In this document: piece by piece, positions 40,305 to 50,400 of the stretch | Layout: each line of letters begins with the position of its first letter | Numbering within the stretch: the first letter of the stretch is position 1 | DNA from: an uncultured Burkholderiales bacterium | GTDB taxonomy: Bacteria > Pseudomonadota > Gammaproteobacteria > Burkholderiales > Burkholderiaceae_C | Direction of reading: 5' to 3' | DNA length: 64,000 nt | Assembly: GCA_937927685.1 (NCBI GenBank) | Contig: CALBSC010000062.1 | Coordinates: 45,274 to 109,273 of the forward strand | Program-made: the position numbers and the translations under genes | Notes under the pieces: generated by a model | Seen by the model: only the letters and a program-made list of their open reading frames with translations | Told to the model about the DNA's origin: nothing | The model's database searches: none

Positions 40305-41486
40305 ATGACGCCGATCACCAATTGCATGCCCACGTGGGAATCGTGGGTGCGTTTGCAACTGACCCCGGGCCTGGGGCCGCAGGCGGTGCGTCGCCTGTTG
40401 CACCACACCGGCTCGCCCGAGGCTGCGCTGGCAGGCGTTCGGGAGGCAGGCGGCAGGGTACTGAACCCAGGGCCGGCACCCACCATCGCGCAGCCCCCGG
40501 CAGATTGGCGGCAGGTCTGTGACCGCATCACCGACTGGCTGGCTTCGCCCCGTCCCGGGGAACAGCATGCCCTGTGGACCCTGGACCATCCGCAGTACCC
40601 GAGTGCCCTGCGCGAAATTCCGGACCCGCCCTTGTGCCTGTTTGTGCGCGGGCAATGCCATGCCGTGAGCGAGCGTTGTGTGGCCCTGGTGGGTAGCCGC
40701 AACGCGACCCGGCAAGGCCTTGAAAACGCCAAAGGTTTTGCCCAAGCCCTGGCCGACCGGGGTTGGTGTGTGGTGTCCGGGCTGGCCCTGGGTATCGATG
40801 GTGCCGCGCATCAGGGGGCGCTGGCGTCCCGGTTGCCGGGCAGCACGCTGGCCGTGGTGGGGACCGGACCGGATCAAACCTACCCGGCGCAGCATCGCTT
40901 GCTGGCCGATGAAATTGCCAGCCGCAGTGTGGTGTTGAGCGAACTGGTGCCGGGCACGCCACCGCTGGCCTTCCATTTCCCGCGGCGCAACCGCATCATC
41001 GCCGGCCTGAGCCAGGCCACGCTGGTGGTGGAGGCGAGCCTGCGCTCGGGCTCGCTCATCACCGCCCAGCAGGCACTGGACCAGGGGCGAGACGTCATGG
41101 CAGTGCCGGGCTCGATCCACGCCACACAGTCGCGCGGCTGTCATGCCCTCCTCAAGCAAGGCGCCAAGCTGGTCGAGTCGATCGAGGACATCCTGGGGGA
41201 GTTGCGCGACCCGGGGGCTGGCCGCGCCGATCCGGGCGCGCAGACAGTGGTGCCGCTGGGGTCCGACGCGCCAACGCGCCACCATGCCCGGCTCACCCCC
41301 GCACCGCCAGCGCCCGATGACCACCGGGATATCTGGGAGGCCTTGGGCCTGGACCCGGCCCCCCTGGAGACCTTGTGCCTGCGCATCCAGCAGGAGACCG
41401 CGCAAGTGCTGGCAGGGCTCCTGGCCCTGGAGTTGGGTGGCTGGGTGGAGCGCTTGCCCGGGGGACGGTTCCAGCGCGTGCGCTGA
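40305..41486 (+). CDS. dprA: DNA-processing protein DprA
   Basis: A 393-residue DprA/Smf protein that loads RecA on incoming single-stranded DNA during natural transformation. The Rossmann core is clear (VALVGSRNATRQGLENAKGFA, VVSGLALGIDGAAHQGAL, FPRRNRIIAGLSQATLVVEA, QSRGCHALLKQGAKLV). A C-terminal winged-helix-like part follows a Pro-rich linker. The ATG of MTPITNCMP is preceded by AGGAG. Together with comM it suggests transformation genes are conserved here, though the uptake machinery is not in the window. Confidence 0.95.
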   Translation: MTPITNCMPTWESWVRLQLTPGLGPQAVRRLLHHTGSPEAALAGVREAGGRVLNPGPAPTIAQPPADWRQVCDRITDWLASPRPGEQHALWTLDHPQYPSALREIPDPPLCLFVRGQCHAVSERCVALVGSRNATRQGLENAKGFAQALADRGWCVVSGLALGIDGAAHQGALASRLPGSTLAVVGTGPDQTYPAQHRLLADEIASRSVVLSELVPGTPPLAFHFPRRNRIIAGLSQATLVVEASLRSGSLITAQQALDQGRDVMAVPGSIHATQSRGCHALLKQGAKLVESIEDILGELRDPGAGRADPGAQTVVPLGSDAPTRHHARLTPAPPAPDDHRDIWEALGLDPAPLETLCLRIQQETAQVLAGLLALELGGWVERLPGGRFQRVR

Positions 41487-41549
41487 GGGCTTTTGCGCGA
41501 CCCCGCGAGTTCAGCCCGCGCGCCTTGCCGAATCGTCGCCAAAACCGGT

Positions 41550-41555
41550 TATATT
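41550..41555 (+). promoter_or_regulatory. Candidate -10 box for a leaderless smg transcript
   Basis: TATATT ends six bases (GGGGTC) before the ATG. A weak -35 (TTGCCG, 41525-41530) lies 19 bases upstream of it. Confidence 0.5.
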
Positions 41556-41561
41556 GGGGTC

Positions 41562-42053
41562 ATGTTCGATGTGCTCGTGTACGTGTACGAAAACTACTGG
41601 CGTGGCGATGCCTGCCCCGAGATTCAGCATTTGGGTCGCAAGCTCAGTGCTGCCGGTTTCGAGCAGGAGGAGATCGATCAGGCGCTGCAATGGCTGGAGG
41701 GGCTTCAGCAAGCCTCGCATGGCACCCAGCTGATCGACATCTCCGAACCCGCCCCCGAGCCCACCCTGTTGCGTGCGCCCTCCGCGCACAGCATGCGGGT
41801 CTACTCGGTTCAGGAGCAGGACCGACTCGGGGCCCAGTGTCTGGGCTTTTTGAGCTTTCTGGAATCGGCCGGTGTGCTGCCCGCGCACCTGCGCGAAATC
41901 GTGCTCGATCGCGCCATGGCCGTGCCGCAGCACCCGGTGTCCATCGATGACCTCAAGATCATCGTGCTCATGACCTACTGGAGCGCCGGCATCGAGCCCG
42001 ACGCCCTCATCCTGGATGAGTTGTGTGACGACGCGGACCGCGTCGCGCACTGA
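41562..42053 (+). CDS. smg: Smg family protein (DUF494)
   Basis: A 163-residue acidic, mostly helical protein matching the Smg/DUF494 family (MFDVLVYVYENYWRGDACPEIQHLGRKL; WLEGLQ; HLREIVLDRAMAVPQ; LKIIVLMTYWSAG). Its biochemical role is unknown; in many proteobacteria smg lies between dprA and topA, and the dprA half of that order is kept here. No clear Shine-Dalgarno but a TATATT hexamer six bases upstream, so the start may be leaderless. Confidence 0.9.
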   Translation: MFDVLVYVYENYWRGDACPEIQHLGRKLSAAGFEQEEIDQALQWLEGLQQASHGTQLIDISEPAPEPTLLRAPSAHSMRVYSVQEQDRLGAQCLGFLSFLESAGVLPAHLREIVLDRAMAVPQHPVSIDDLKIIVLMTYWSAGIEPDALILDELCDDADRVAH

Positions 42054-42183
42054 ACCTCTTCTCGCACCCTCAACACGTTGCCGATGCGCAAATCAGCGCC
42101 TTGCCCTGGGGCGGCGCTGCCATGCCGTCACAGCACAACCCGGCGTCCGCAAGGAGAAGAGGACTGCGTGATGGCCGTTGAAC

Positions 42184-43134
42184 TCAGACCACGGCGCCCG
42201 CGTTCGGGTCGTCCGGGTCGCCTTCTTTCTTCACGTGCTTGATCAGGTCTTCGCGCCGGATGCCCAGCCACATGGCGATGGCGGCGGCCACGAACACCGA
42301 CGAGTAAATGCCAAACAAAATGCCGATGGTGAGCGCCAGGGCAAAGTAGTGCAGGGTGGCGCCGCCAAACAGCAGCATCGAGAGCACCATCAGCTGCGTG
42401 CAGCCGTGGGTGATGATGGTGCGGCTGATGGTCGAGGTGATGGCGTTGTCGATGATGCCCACCGTGTCCATCTTGCGAAAGCGGCGGAAGTTCTCGCGGA
42501 TCCGGTCAAAGATCACCACCGACTCGTTGACCGAGTAGCCCAGCACGGCCAGCACCGCCGCCAGCACGGGCAAGGAAAACTCCCACTGGAAGAAAGCAAA
42601 GAAGCCCAGGATGATGATCACGTCGTGCAGGTTGGCGATGATGGCGGCCACCGCAAACTTCCACTCAAACCGGAACGCCAGGTACAGGACGATGCCCACC
42701 ACCACGAAGGCCAGCGCCTTGAGGCCATCCGCAGCCAGCTCATCGCCCACCTGCGGCCCGACGAATTCGGTGCGGCGCAACTCGGCGCTGGCGTCCGCCT
42801 GCTTGAGTGCGGTCAGCACTTTCTCGCTTTGCTGTGCCGAGCTCACGCCCTTCACGGCCGGCAGGCGAATCAGCACATCACGCGCGGTACCAAAGTTCTG
42901 CACTTGCACATCGGCATAGCCCAGCGCCGCAATGGCGTTACGCGCCTGCGTCAGGTCGGCGGGCTGGCTGTAGGCCACTTCCATCAGCGTGCCGCCGGTG
43001 AACTCCACCGACAAATGCAGCCCGCGCGAGAACAGGAAAAACACGGCGGCCAGGAAGGTGATGAACGACACAGCGTTGAACACCAGCGCGTGGCGCATGA
43101 AGGGGATGTCGCGACGGATCTTGAAGAATTCCAT
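42184..43134 (-). CDS. secF: Protein translocase subunit SecF
   Basis: A 316-residue inner-membrane protein with six helices. Signatures include FTGGTLMEVAYSQP in the first periplasmic loop and the conserved ALLAVLGYSVNESVVIFDRIRENFR-type segment, here VLAVLGYSVNESVVIFDRIRENFR shortened to its core YSVNESVVIFDR. With SecD it uses the proton gradient to pull exported proteins through SecYEG. It follows secD after 78 bases; the preceding 130-base gap to smg holds nothing I recognise. Confidence 0.96.
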   Translation of the reverse strand: MEFFKIRRDIPFMRHALVFNAVSFITFLAAVFFLFSRGLHLSVEFTGGTLMEVAYSQPADLTQARNAIAALGYADVQVQNFGTARDVLIRLPAVKGVSSAQQSEKVLTALKQADASAELRRTEFVGPQVGDELAADGLKALAFVVVGIVLYLAFRFEWKFAVAAIIANLHDVIIILGFFAFFQWEFSLPVLAAVLAVLGYSVNESVVIFDRIRENFRRFRKMDTVGIIDNAITSTISRTIITHGCTQLMVLSMLLFGGATLHYFALALTIGILFGIYSSVFVAAAIAMWLGIRREDLIKHVKKEGDPDDPNAGAVV

Positions 43135-43212
43135 GATGAGGACTTTCGATCAGCGGTGGGGTCGGTGTGGACAGGCTCGGGAGGCGTGTGCGGTCAGGTA
43201 GCCAGGGATGAT

Positions 43213-45102
43213 TCAGGCCTTGGACGAGTCGTTCGTGCCCGCGGACTTCTCCGCGCGCCACACCGTGCCGATGGAGACGGCGTGCAGACGTTTTTGACCG
43301 CCATACCAGAGGTTGACCAGGCCGCGCGAGAAAAACACCGCCGAGAACATGCTGGTCAGAATGCCCAGGCAGTGCACCACGGCAAAACCACGCACCGGGC
43401 CCGAGCCGAAGGCCAGCAAGGCCAGGCCGGCAATCAGGGTGGTGACGTTGGAGTCCAGGATCGTGGCCCAGGCGCGCTCATAGCCGGCGTGGATGGCCGC
43501 TTGCGGTGACGAGCCGTTGCGCAACTCCTCGCGCACACGCTCGTTGATCAGCACGTTGGCGTCAATGGCCATGCCCAGCACCAGTGCCATGGCAGCCATG
43601 CCCGGCAGCGTGAGCGTGGCCTGCAACATCGACAGCACCGCCACTAGCAGCAACAGGTTCACCCCCAGCGCGATGCTGGAGAACAGGCCGAACAGCATGT
43701 AGTAGAGACACATGAAGGCGGCCACCGCGGCAAAGCCCCAGGTCACGCTGTTGAAGCCTTTGGCAATGTTCTCGGCACCGAGGCTCGGGCCGATGGTGCG
43801 CTCCTCGATGATTTCCATGGGTGCCGCCAGCGAGCCGGCGCGCAGCAGCAGGGCCACATCGTTGGCTTCCACCGTGCTCATGCGGCCCGAAATCTGCACC
43901 CGGCCGCCGCCAATCTCGCTGCGGATCACGGGGGCTGTGACCACTTCGCCCTTGCCCTTTTCAAACAGCAGGATGGCCATGCGCTTGCCCACGCTCTCGC
44001 GCGTGACGTCACGGAAGATGCGCGCGCCCTTGGCGTCCAAGGTCAGGTGCACGGCGGCTTCCTGGGTCTGGCTGTCAAAGCCGGGTTGCGCGTCGGTGAG
44101 GTTTTCGCCCGTGAGGATGACCTGCTTCTTCACGATCACCGCCTGGCCGTTGCGCTCCAGGAAGCGCTCGGTGCCAAACGGCACGGGGCCGGTGCCCAGC
44201 TCGGCGCCGCGCGCCTCGCTGCTGTCTTCGACCATGCGGATTTCTAGCGTGGCGGTACGGCCCAGGATGTCCTTGGCCTTGGCGGTGTCCTGCACGCCCG
44301 GCAGTTGCACCACGATGCGGTCCAGCCCCTGCTGCTGGATCACCGGCTCGGCCACGCCGAGTTCGTTGATCCGGTTGTGCAGGGTGGTGATGTTTTGCTT
44401 GAGCGCCTGCTCCTGCACCTTGCGACCGGCCTCGGGCTTGAGGCTGGCACTCAGCTTGATATCGCCGGCGTCGGTCGTGGCGGTGGTGAGCAGGTCGGGA
44501 AACTGGTCCTGAATGAGACGCTGGGCGGCGTCGGCCGTGGCGGCCTCGCGAAAGCGCACCTCGATGGTCTGTCCGTTGCGGCTGATGCCGGCATGGCGCA
44601 GGTTTTTCTCGCGCAGGGCCGAGCGCAGATCGCCGGTGAGCGACTCGGCCTTCTTGGTCAGCGCCGCGGGCATGTCCACCTGCAGCATGAAGTGCACGCC
44701 GCCGCGCAAGTCCAGGCCGAGGTACATCGGGGCGGCATTGAGCGCGCCCAGCCACTGCGGCGAGCGCGACAGCAGGTTGAGGGCCACGACATAAGGCGCC
44801 TCATCCGCGTTGGGTGCCAGGGCGCGCTGAATGGCATCCTTGGCCTTGAGTTGCTGGTCGGTGGTGTCAAACCGCACCTTGAGCGAGCCGGCTTCCAGTT
44901 GCACCAGACCCGGGGTGATGCCCGCTGCGCGCAGCACGTCCTCGACGCGCGCCTGCACAGCGGCATCCACCTTGGCCGATGGTTTGGCGGCCGAGACCTG
45001 CACGGCCGGGGCTTCACCAAAGAAATTGGGCAGCGTGTAGAGGCTGCCCACCAGCAAGGCGATCAGGATGATCGCGTATTTCCAGACCGGATAACGGTTC
45101 AT
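43213..45102 (-). CDS. secD: Protein translocase subunit SecD
   Basis: A 629-residue inner-membrane protein: one N-terminal helix, a large periplasmic P1 region (LGLDLRGGVHFMLQVD is the conserved block), then five C-terminal helices with GMAIDANVLINERVREE and a typical GFAVVHCLGILTSMF. It partners SecF. AGGA precedes the ATG. The yajC gene lies 101 bases upstream, giving the classic yajC-secD-secF order; tgt and queA, often found upstream, are not in the window. Confidence 0.96.
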   Translation of the reverse strand: MNRYPVWKYAIILIALLVGSLYTLPNFFGEAPAVQVSAAKPSAKVDAAVQARVEDVLRAAGITPGLVQLEAGSLKVRFDTTDQQLKAKDAIQRALAPNADEAPYVVALNLLSRSPQWLGALNAAPMYLGLDLRGGVHFMLQVDMPAALTKKAESLTGDLRSALREKNLRHAGISRNGQTIEVRFREAATADAAQRLIQDQFPDLLTTATTDAGDIKLSASLKPEAGRKVQEQALKQNITTLHNRINELGVAEPVIQQQGLDRIVVQLPGVQDTAKAKDILGRTATLEIRMVEDSSEARGAELGTGPVPFGTERFLERNGQAVIVKKQVILTGENLTDAQPGFDSQTQEAAVHLTLDAKGARIFRDVTRESVGKRMAILLFEKGKGEVVTAPVIRSEIGGGRVQISGRMSTVEANDVALLLRAGSLAAPMEIIEERTIGPSLGAENIAKGFNSVTWGFAAVAAFMCLYYMLFGLFSSIALGVNLLLLVAVLSMLQATLTLPGMAAMALVLGMAIDANVLINERVREELRNGSSPQAAIHAGYERAWATILDSNVTTLIAGLALLAFGSGPVRGFAVVHCLGILTSMFSAVFFSRGLVNLWYGGQKRLHAVSIGTVWRAEKSAGTNDSSKA

Positions 45103-45203
45103 GTCGAGTCCTGCAAGACGTCAGGGGACCAGGGCCATTCCAACCCCATCAACGGCCACCGAGGGGCGACCGGGGAGCGCCGTGACCACGGCGCCGCCCA
45201 CCA

Positions 45204-45530
45204 TCACTTGATCGTGCCTTTGGGCAGCACTTGCACCACGGCGCTGCGCTGCAACTGCACTTCCACGCCGGCGGCGAGTTCCACGCCCAGGTGGGTGTCG
45301 CCCAGCTTGGTGACCTTGCCCAGCAAGCCACCGGCGGTGGCCACTTCATCGCCCTTGGCCAGGGCATCGATCATGGCGCGGTGCTCCTTCTGGCGCTTCA
45401 TTTGCGGACGGATCATGACGAAATACAGCACCACGAACATCAGCACCAGGGGCAGCATGCTCATGAGGGAAGAACCCACGTCACCGGCAGCAGCGGGGGC
45501 GGTCTGGGCGAAGGCGGAAGAAATGAACAC
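45204..45530 (-). CDS. yajC: Preprotein translocase subunit YajC
   Basis: A 108-residue protein with one membrane helix (LPLVLMFVVLYFVMIRPQ) and a small basic/beta domain (RQKEHRAMIDALAKGDEVATAGG). YajC associates with SecDF. The start is GTG, preceded by AGGAG. It is divergent from the nitrile hydratase operon with 122 bases between the start codons. Confidence 0.95.
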   Translation of the reverse strand: MFISSAFAQTAPAAAGDVGSSLMSMLPLVLMFVVLYFVMIRPQMKRQKEHRAMIDALAKGDEVATAGGLLGKVTKLGDTHLGVELAAGVEVQLQRSAVVQVLPKGTIK

Positions 45531-45617
45531 AGGGATCTCCTAGGGGACGAACCCGCCATTGTATGAGGGCCCCCGATGTCCCCACGCAGGGACCTGACAG
45601 CGGCCGCCCGGTGGGCG

Positions 45618-45646
45618 TTGGCTCACCGCCTGCCTTGGCCTATCAT
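45618..45646 (+). promoter_or_regulatory. Sigma-70 type promoter of the nitrile hydratase operon (likely leaderless)
   Basis: TTGGCT and TATCAT are separated by 17 bases. The -10 ends six bases (GGTCAC) before the ATG and there is no Shine-Dalgarno, so the transcript should begin at the start codon. Confidence 0.6.
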
Positions 45647-45652
45647 GGTCAC

Positions 45653-46381
45653 ATGAGCACGCCCACGCACCCTGAACCGCACGCCCACACGCCTGGGCAT
45701 GACCATGACCACGATCATTCCCACCTGAGCGAGATGGATGTACGGGTCCGGGCCCTGCAGACCTTGCTGGTGCAAAAGGGCTACATCGACCCGGCGGCGC
45801 TCGACCGGATCATCGAGCTCTATGAAAAAGAAGTGGGCCCTCACAACGGCGCTCGTGTTGTGGCCAGGGCCTGGGACGATGCGGCCTACCGCGAATGGCT
45901 GCTGACAGACGCCACGGCGGCCATCGCCGACATGGGCTACAGCGGCCGTCAGGGCGAGCACATGGTGGTGGTGCCCAACACCGCCGACGAACACAACCTG
46001 GTGGTCTGCACCCTGTGCAGCTGCTACCCCTGGCCGGTGCTGGGCTTGCCGCCCGTCTGGTACAAAAGCGCGCCCTATCGCAGCAAGGCGGTGATCGACC
46101 CGCGCGGCGTGCTGGCCGACTTCGGGGTGAGCCTGCCCGCCGCCCAGCACATTCGCGTGTGGGATTCCACCGCCGAGGTGCGCTACCTGGTCTTGCCCGA
46201 GCGACCGGTGGGCACGGAGGGCTGGAGCCGTGAGCAACTGGCCGGATTGGTGACCCGCGACAGCATGATCGGCACGGGCCTGGCGCTCACCCCGCAACAG
46301 GCCGCAGCGGCGTCACGCGCTGCCGCCGCCGCTGCGGCCCAAGCCGGCACGCCGGCGCATTCGGCGGGGGGAGCGGCATGA
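45653..46381 (+). CDS. nthA: Nitrile hydratase alpha subunit, cobalt type
   Basis: A 242-residue alpha subunit. The metal-binding motif CTLCSC (Cys119, Cys122, Cys124), with Thr after the first Cys, marks the Co(III) type rather than the Fe type (which has Ser). The conserved CYPWPVLGLPPVWYKSAPYRS and VLPERPVGTEGWS follow. It hydrates nitriles to amides together with beta. Unusual is the N-terminus: eight His between residues 6 and 24 (HDHDHDHSH and flanking), possibly a metal store or handling site. The C-terminus is Ala-rich. It overlaps beta by ATGA. Confidence 0.94.
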   Translation: MSTPTHPEPHAHTPGHDHDHDHSHLSEMDVRVRALQTLLVQKGYIDPAALDRIIELYEKEVGPHNGARVVARAWDDAAYREWLLTDATAAIADMGYSGRQGEHMVVVPNTADEHNLVVCTLCSCYPWPVLGLPPVWYKSAPYRSKAVIDPRGVLADFGVSLPAAQHIRVWDSTAEVRYLVLPERPVGTEGWSREQLAGLVTRDSMIGTGLALTPQQAAAASRAAAAAAAQAGTPAHSAGGAA

Positions 46382-47055
46382 ACGGCGTGCACGACATGGG
46401 CGGCATGCAGGGTTATGGCCCGGTGCAACCCGAGGTGAATGAACCTATCTTTCACGCGGCGTGGGAACGGCAAGCCATGGGCCTGACCGTGCTGATGGGC
46501 GGGAGCGGTCAGTGGAATATCGACCAGGGGCGGAGTACACGCGAATCGCTTCCGCCGCCCCTCTACCTGTCCAGCAGCTACTACCAGATCTGGATCGAGG
46601 CGCTGGAGCGGCTGATGCTGGCACGCGGACTGGTCAGCGTCGACGAATTGCGCACGGGGGCCATGTCTGCGCCAGCCTTGCCGGTGCGCGTGATCGCGGC
46701 CGATCAGGTGGACGCCGCGATGGCGCGGGGCACGTCGGCCGAGCGCCCGGTTCGAGCCCCTGCCCGCTTTGAGGTCGGCCAGCGTGTACAGGCGCACCAG
46801 ATGCATCCCACGGGCCACACGCGCTTGCCGCGCTATGTTCGCGGGCACGTTGGCACGGTGCAAGCGGTGCGCGGCGTGCATGTGCTGCCTGACCACCACA
46901 CCGCGTATCCGCCCACGCCCGAGTCGGACCAGGGCGAGTGGCTCTATACCGTGGTCTTTGATGCCCGTGACCTGTGGGGCGCGCAGGCCGATCCCACGGT
47001 GCGTGTGAGCGTGGACGCGTGGGAGTCGTATCTGGCGCCGGTGGTGACCGCATGA
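46378..47055 (+). CDS. nthB: Nitrile hydratase beta subunit
   Basis: A 225-residue beta subunit: MNGVHDMGGMQGYGPVQPE at the start is the family hallmark, followed by the helical N-domain (YYQIWIEALERLML) and the C-terminal SH3-like barrel (PTGHTRLPRYVRGHVGTVQ; WLYTVVFDARDLWG). It completes the active site formed by alpha. ATG overlaps the alpha stop and its own stop overlaps the accessory gene start, so all three are translationally coupled. Confidence 0.94.
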   Translation: MNGVHDMGGMQGYGPVQPEVNEPIFHAAWERQAMGLTVLMGGSGQWNIDQGRSTRESLPPPLYLSSSYYQIWIEALERLMLARGLVSVDELRTGAMSAPALPVRVIAADQVDAAMARGTSAERPVRAPARFEVGQRVQAHQMHPTGHTRLPRYVRGHVGTVQAVRGVHVLPDHHTAYPPTPESDQGEWLYTVVFDARDLWGAQADPTVRVSVDAWESYLAPVVTA

Positions 47056-47456
47056 GCGATCCGCGCGCCACCCTGGCCGATATCGCTGCCCAATGCCGGC
47101 AGGGTCTGCCCCTGCCCCCCCAGGCCGACGATGCACCGGTGTTTCAGGAGCCCTGGCAGGCGCAGGCCTTTGCCATGACCGTGGCCTTGCATGCACAAGG
47201 CGTGTTCACCTGGCCCGAATGGGCGGCCGCCCTGACCGAGCGGCTCGGCCGTGTGAATGCCGCGGGCGGACTCGACGACGGCTCCAACTACTACCAGCAC
47301 TGGCTCGACACGCTGGAGGCCCTGGTGCTGTCCAAGGACATGGGCAGCGCAGCCCAACTCCACGACCTGGAACACGCCTGGGAAGCGGCGGCGGCCCGCA
47401 CGCCGCACGGACAACCGATCGAGTTGCAACCGCAGGACTTCAACCCGCCGCACTGA
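47052..47456 (+). CDS. Nitrile hydratase accessory protein (activator, beta-N-like)
   Basis: A 134-residue protein resembling the N-terminal domain of the beta subunit (FQEPWQAQAFAMTVALHAQGVFTWPEWAAALTERLG; GSNYYQHWLDTLEALVLSK). In cobalt enzymes such proteins escort alpha and insert cobalt by subunit swapping. It starts inside ATGA at the beta stop. No amidase, aldoxime dehydratase or cobalt transporter gene lies next to the operon within the window. Confidence 0.9.
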   Translation: MSDPRATLADIAAQCRQGLPLPPQADDAPVFQEPWQAQAFAMTVALHAQGVFTWPEWAAALTERLGRVNAAGGLDDGSNYYQHWLDTLEALVLSKDMGSAAQLHDLEHAWEAAAARTPHGQPIELQPQDFNPPH

Positions 47457-47468
47457 GGGGCTGGCCCC

Positions 47469-50400
47469 TCAGGCCGCTTGCGTTTGCCGGCTCGGGTCCC
47501 GCCACGTCTGCATCAGGCGCCCCCACTGCGGACGCACCTTGGCAAGGTGGCGCGCCTTCACATGGCCGTACCCCTTGATCTGATCCGGCAGTCGCGCGAT
47601 GTCGACCGCGAGGGCGTGGTTGTCCGCGTTGAGTGAACGCAACACCTCCTCGATGCTCGCGCGGTAGTCCTGAATCAGGGCGCGCTCGGTGTGGCGCTCT
47701 TCGGTCTTGCCAAAAATGTCCAGGGCCGTGCCGCGCAAACCCTTGAAGCGCGCCAGCCAGCCAAAGACACTCAGCATCCAGGGGCCGTAGGTCTGCTTGA
47801 CCAGTTCGCCGCGTTCGTTGGTCTTGGCCAGCAGGGGGGGTGCCAGGTGGAACTTCAGCTGGAAGTCGCCCTCGAACTGCTCCCGCAATCTCGCCTGGAA
47901 CGCCGGGTCGCTGTGCAGGCGGGCCACTTCGTACTCGTCCTTGTAGGCCATGAGCTTGAAGAGGTTGCGCGCCACGGCTTCGCTCAGGCTGGTCTTGCCA
48001 GTGGCGGCTTCGGCCTGTTGGACCCTGGCCACGAAGTCGCGGTAGGTTTGCGCGTAAGCCGCATGTTGATAGTCCACCAGGAAGCCGGCACGACGCTCCA
48101 CCAGCGTTTCCACGGTGTCGCGCTGCTTGAACTGCATCACCTGTGCGGGCTTGAGCACGGCTTGCACGCGCGACCAGTCGTGGGCGCACTGGCGTCCCCA
48201 CTCGAAGGCCTGCTTGTTGTGTTCTACCGCCACGTCGTTCAGTTCGATGGCCCGCAGCAGGGATTCACGCCCCAGAGGAATCCAGCCGCGCTGCCAGGCA
48301 TAGCCCAGGATCATCGGGTTGATGAAGATCGAGTCGCCCATCAACTGGGTGGCGACGGCGTTGGCGTCGAACACGCCCAAGTTCGTCGGGTTCGCATCGC
48401 TGCCAATGGCTTGACCGATGTCGTGCACGCAGGCCTCGGCAGGGTTCTGCCAGGCGCCGTTTTTCACGAAGGCGGCGGTGGGCGTGCTGTAGCCGTTGAG
48501 GGCCACGCGGGTACGGCCCGCGCGCATGCGTTGCACCGTTTCTTTCGATGCCGAGACGATGGGGTCGCAGCCGATGATGAGGTCGGCCGCCGCCATGCTC
48601 ACCCGGGTGGTGCGGATGTCTTCCTGACGGTCGGCAATGTACACATGCGCCCAGGTGGATCCGCCCTTTTGCGCCAGACCCGCTGAGTCTTGCGTGACGA
48701 TGCCGCGGCCTTCGATGTGCGCCGCCATGCCCAGCAGCTGACCGATGGTGATGACGCCCGTGCCCCCCACGCCCGCCACCACCGCGCCCCACGGCTGGAG
48801 GGTGCTCGGCAGCGTGGGATCGGGCAGGGCCCCCAGCGTGAACGGTGACGCGGCTTGCGCCTTGGCCTTCTTCTTGAGCTGACCGCCCTCGACGGTGATG
48901 AAGCTTGGGCAGAACCCTTTCAGACAACTGGTGTCCTTGTTGCAGGTGCTCTGGTTGATGGTGCGCTTGCGACCGAAGTCGGTCTCCAGCGGCTCCACGC
49001 TCATGCAGTTGCTTTGGTCACTGCAGTCGCCACAGCCTTCGCACACCGCTTCGTTGATCACTACACGCAGGGCCGGGTCGACCAGGGTGCCGCGCTTGCG
49101 ACGGCGACGCTTTTCGGTGGCGCAGGTCTGGTCGTAGAGGATGACGGTGCAACCCTTGATCTCGCGGAACTCGCGCTGGATCGCGTCGAGCCGGTCGCGG
49201 TGCTGGATCTCGATGCCAGCGGGCAGGTCGCGCACACCCTCGTACTTGTCCGGCTCGTCGGTGACGATGGTGATTTTTTGCGCACCTTCGGCCCGCATGC
49301 TCTGGGCGATCTGCACCGGGGTGTGGCCCTCGGGGCGCTCGCCCACCGGCTGACCACCGGTCATCGCCACCGCATCGTTGTACAGAATCTTGTAGGTGAT
49401 GTTGACGCCGGCGGCAATGCTTTGGCGAATGGCCAGCAAGCCGCTGTGGAAGTAGGTGCCGTCGCCAATGTTGGCGAACACGTGCGTGTCGTTGCAGAAG
49501 GGCTGCTGCCCCACCCAGGGCACGCCTTCGCCACCCATCTGGGTGAAGCCCACCGTGCTGCGGTCCATCCACACGCTCATGAAGTGGCAACCGATGCCGG
49601 CCATCGCGCGCGAACCCTCGGGCACCTTGGTGCTGGTGTTGTGCGGGCAGCCCGAGCAGAACCAGGGCTGGCGCTCGGCCTTGATGTCGATGACCTGGAG
49701 CGACTGTTCCTTGGCGCGGATGAGCGCCAGGTGCGCATCGATGCGCGCGGTGGTGTCGGCGTCCAGGCCCAGCTTCTTCAGGCGTGTGGCAATCGCCTGG
49801 GCAATCAGCGGCGGGTTGAGTTCGTGGTTGGGTCGCAAGAGCGTTTGCGAGGTCGGGTTGGGGATGGACCATTCGCCGCCGGTGAGGTCGCCATCGGTCT
49901 CGTTGAATTTGCCCAGCACGCGCGGACGCTGGGCGTCAGGCCAGTTGTAGAGCTCTTCCTTGATCTGGTACTCGATGAACTGGCGCTTTTCTTCCACCAC
50001 CAGGATTTCCTGCAGGCCACGGGCAAACGCCTGGGTGGATTGGGGCTCCAGCGGCCACACCACGCCCACTTTGTGCAGGCGAATGCCCAGTCGCTGGCAG
50101 GTGGCGTCATCCAGCCCCAGGTCGAGCAGGGCCTGGCGTGTGTCGTTGTAGGCCTTGCCACTGGCAATCAGGCCAAAGCGGTCGTTGGGTCCCGAGATGA
50201 CGTCGTGGTTCAGGCGGTTGGCGCGGATGTAGGCCAGTGCCGCGTACCACTTGAACTGGAACATGCGGGCTTCTTGCGTGAGCGCGTCGTCCGGCCAGCG
50301 GATGTGCAGGCCGCCCGGGGGCATTTCGAAGTCGGGGATGACCACCTGCACACGCTCGGGGTCGATCATGGCGGTGGCGCTGGACTCGACGATCTCCTGG

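Noticed and set aside
42178..43509. A 443-codon plus-strand frame opposite secF and the end of secD
   Set aside because: Antisense to conserved secretion genes; His/Gln/Gly-rich shadow translation.
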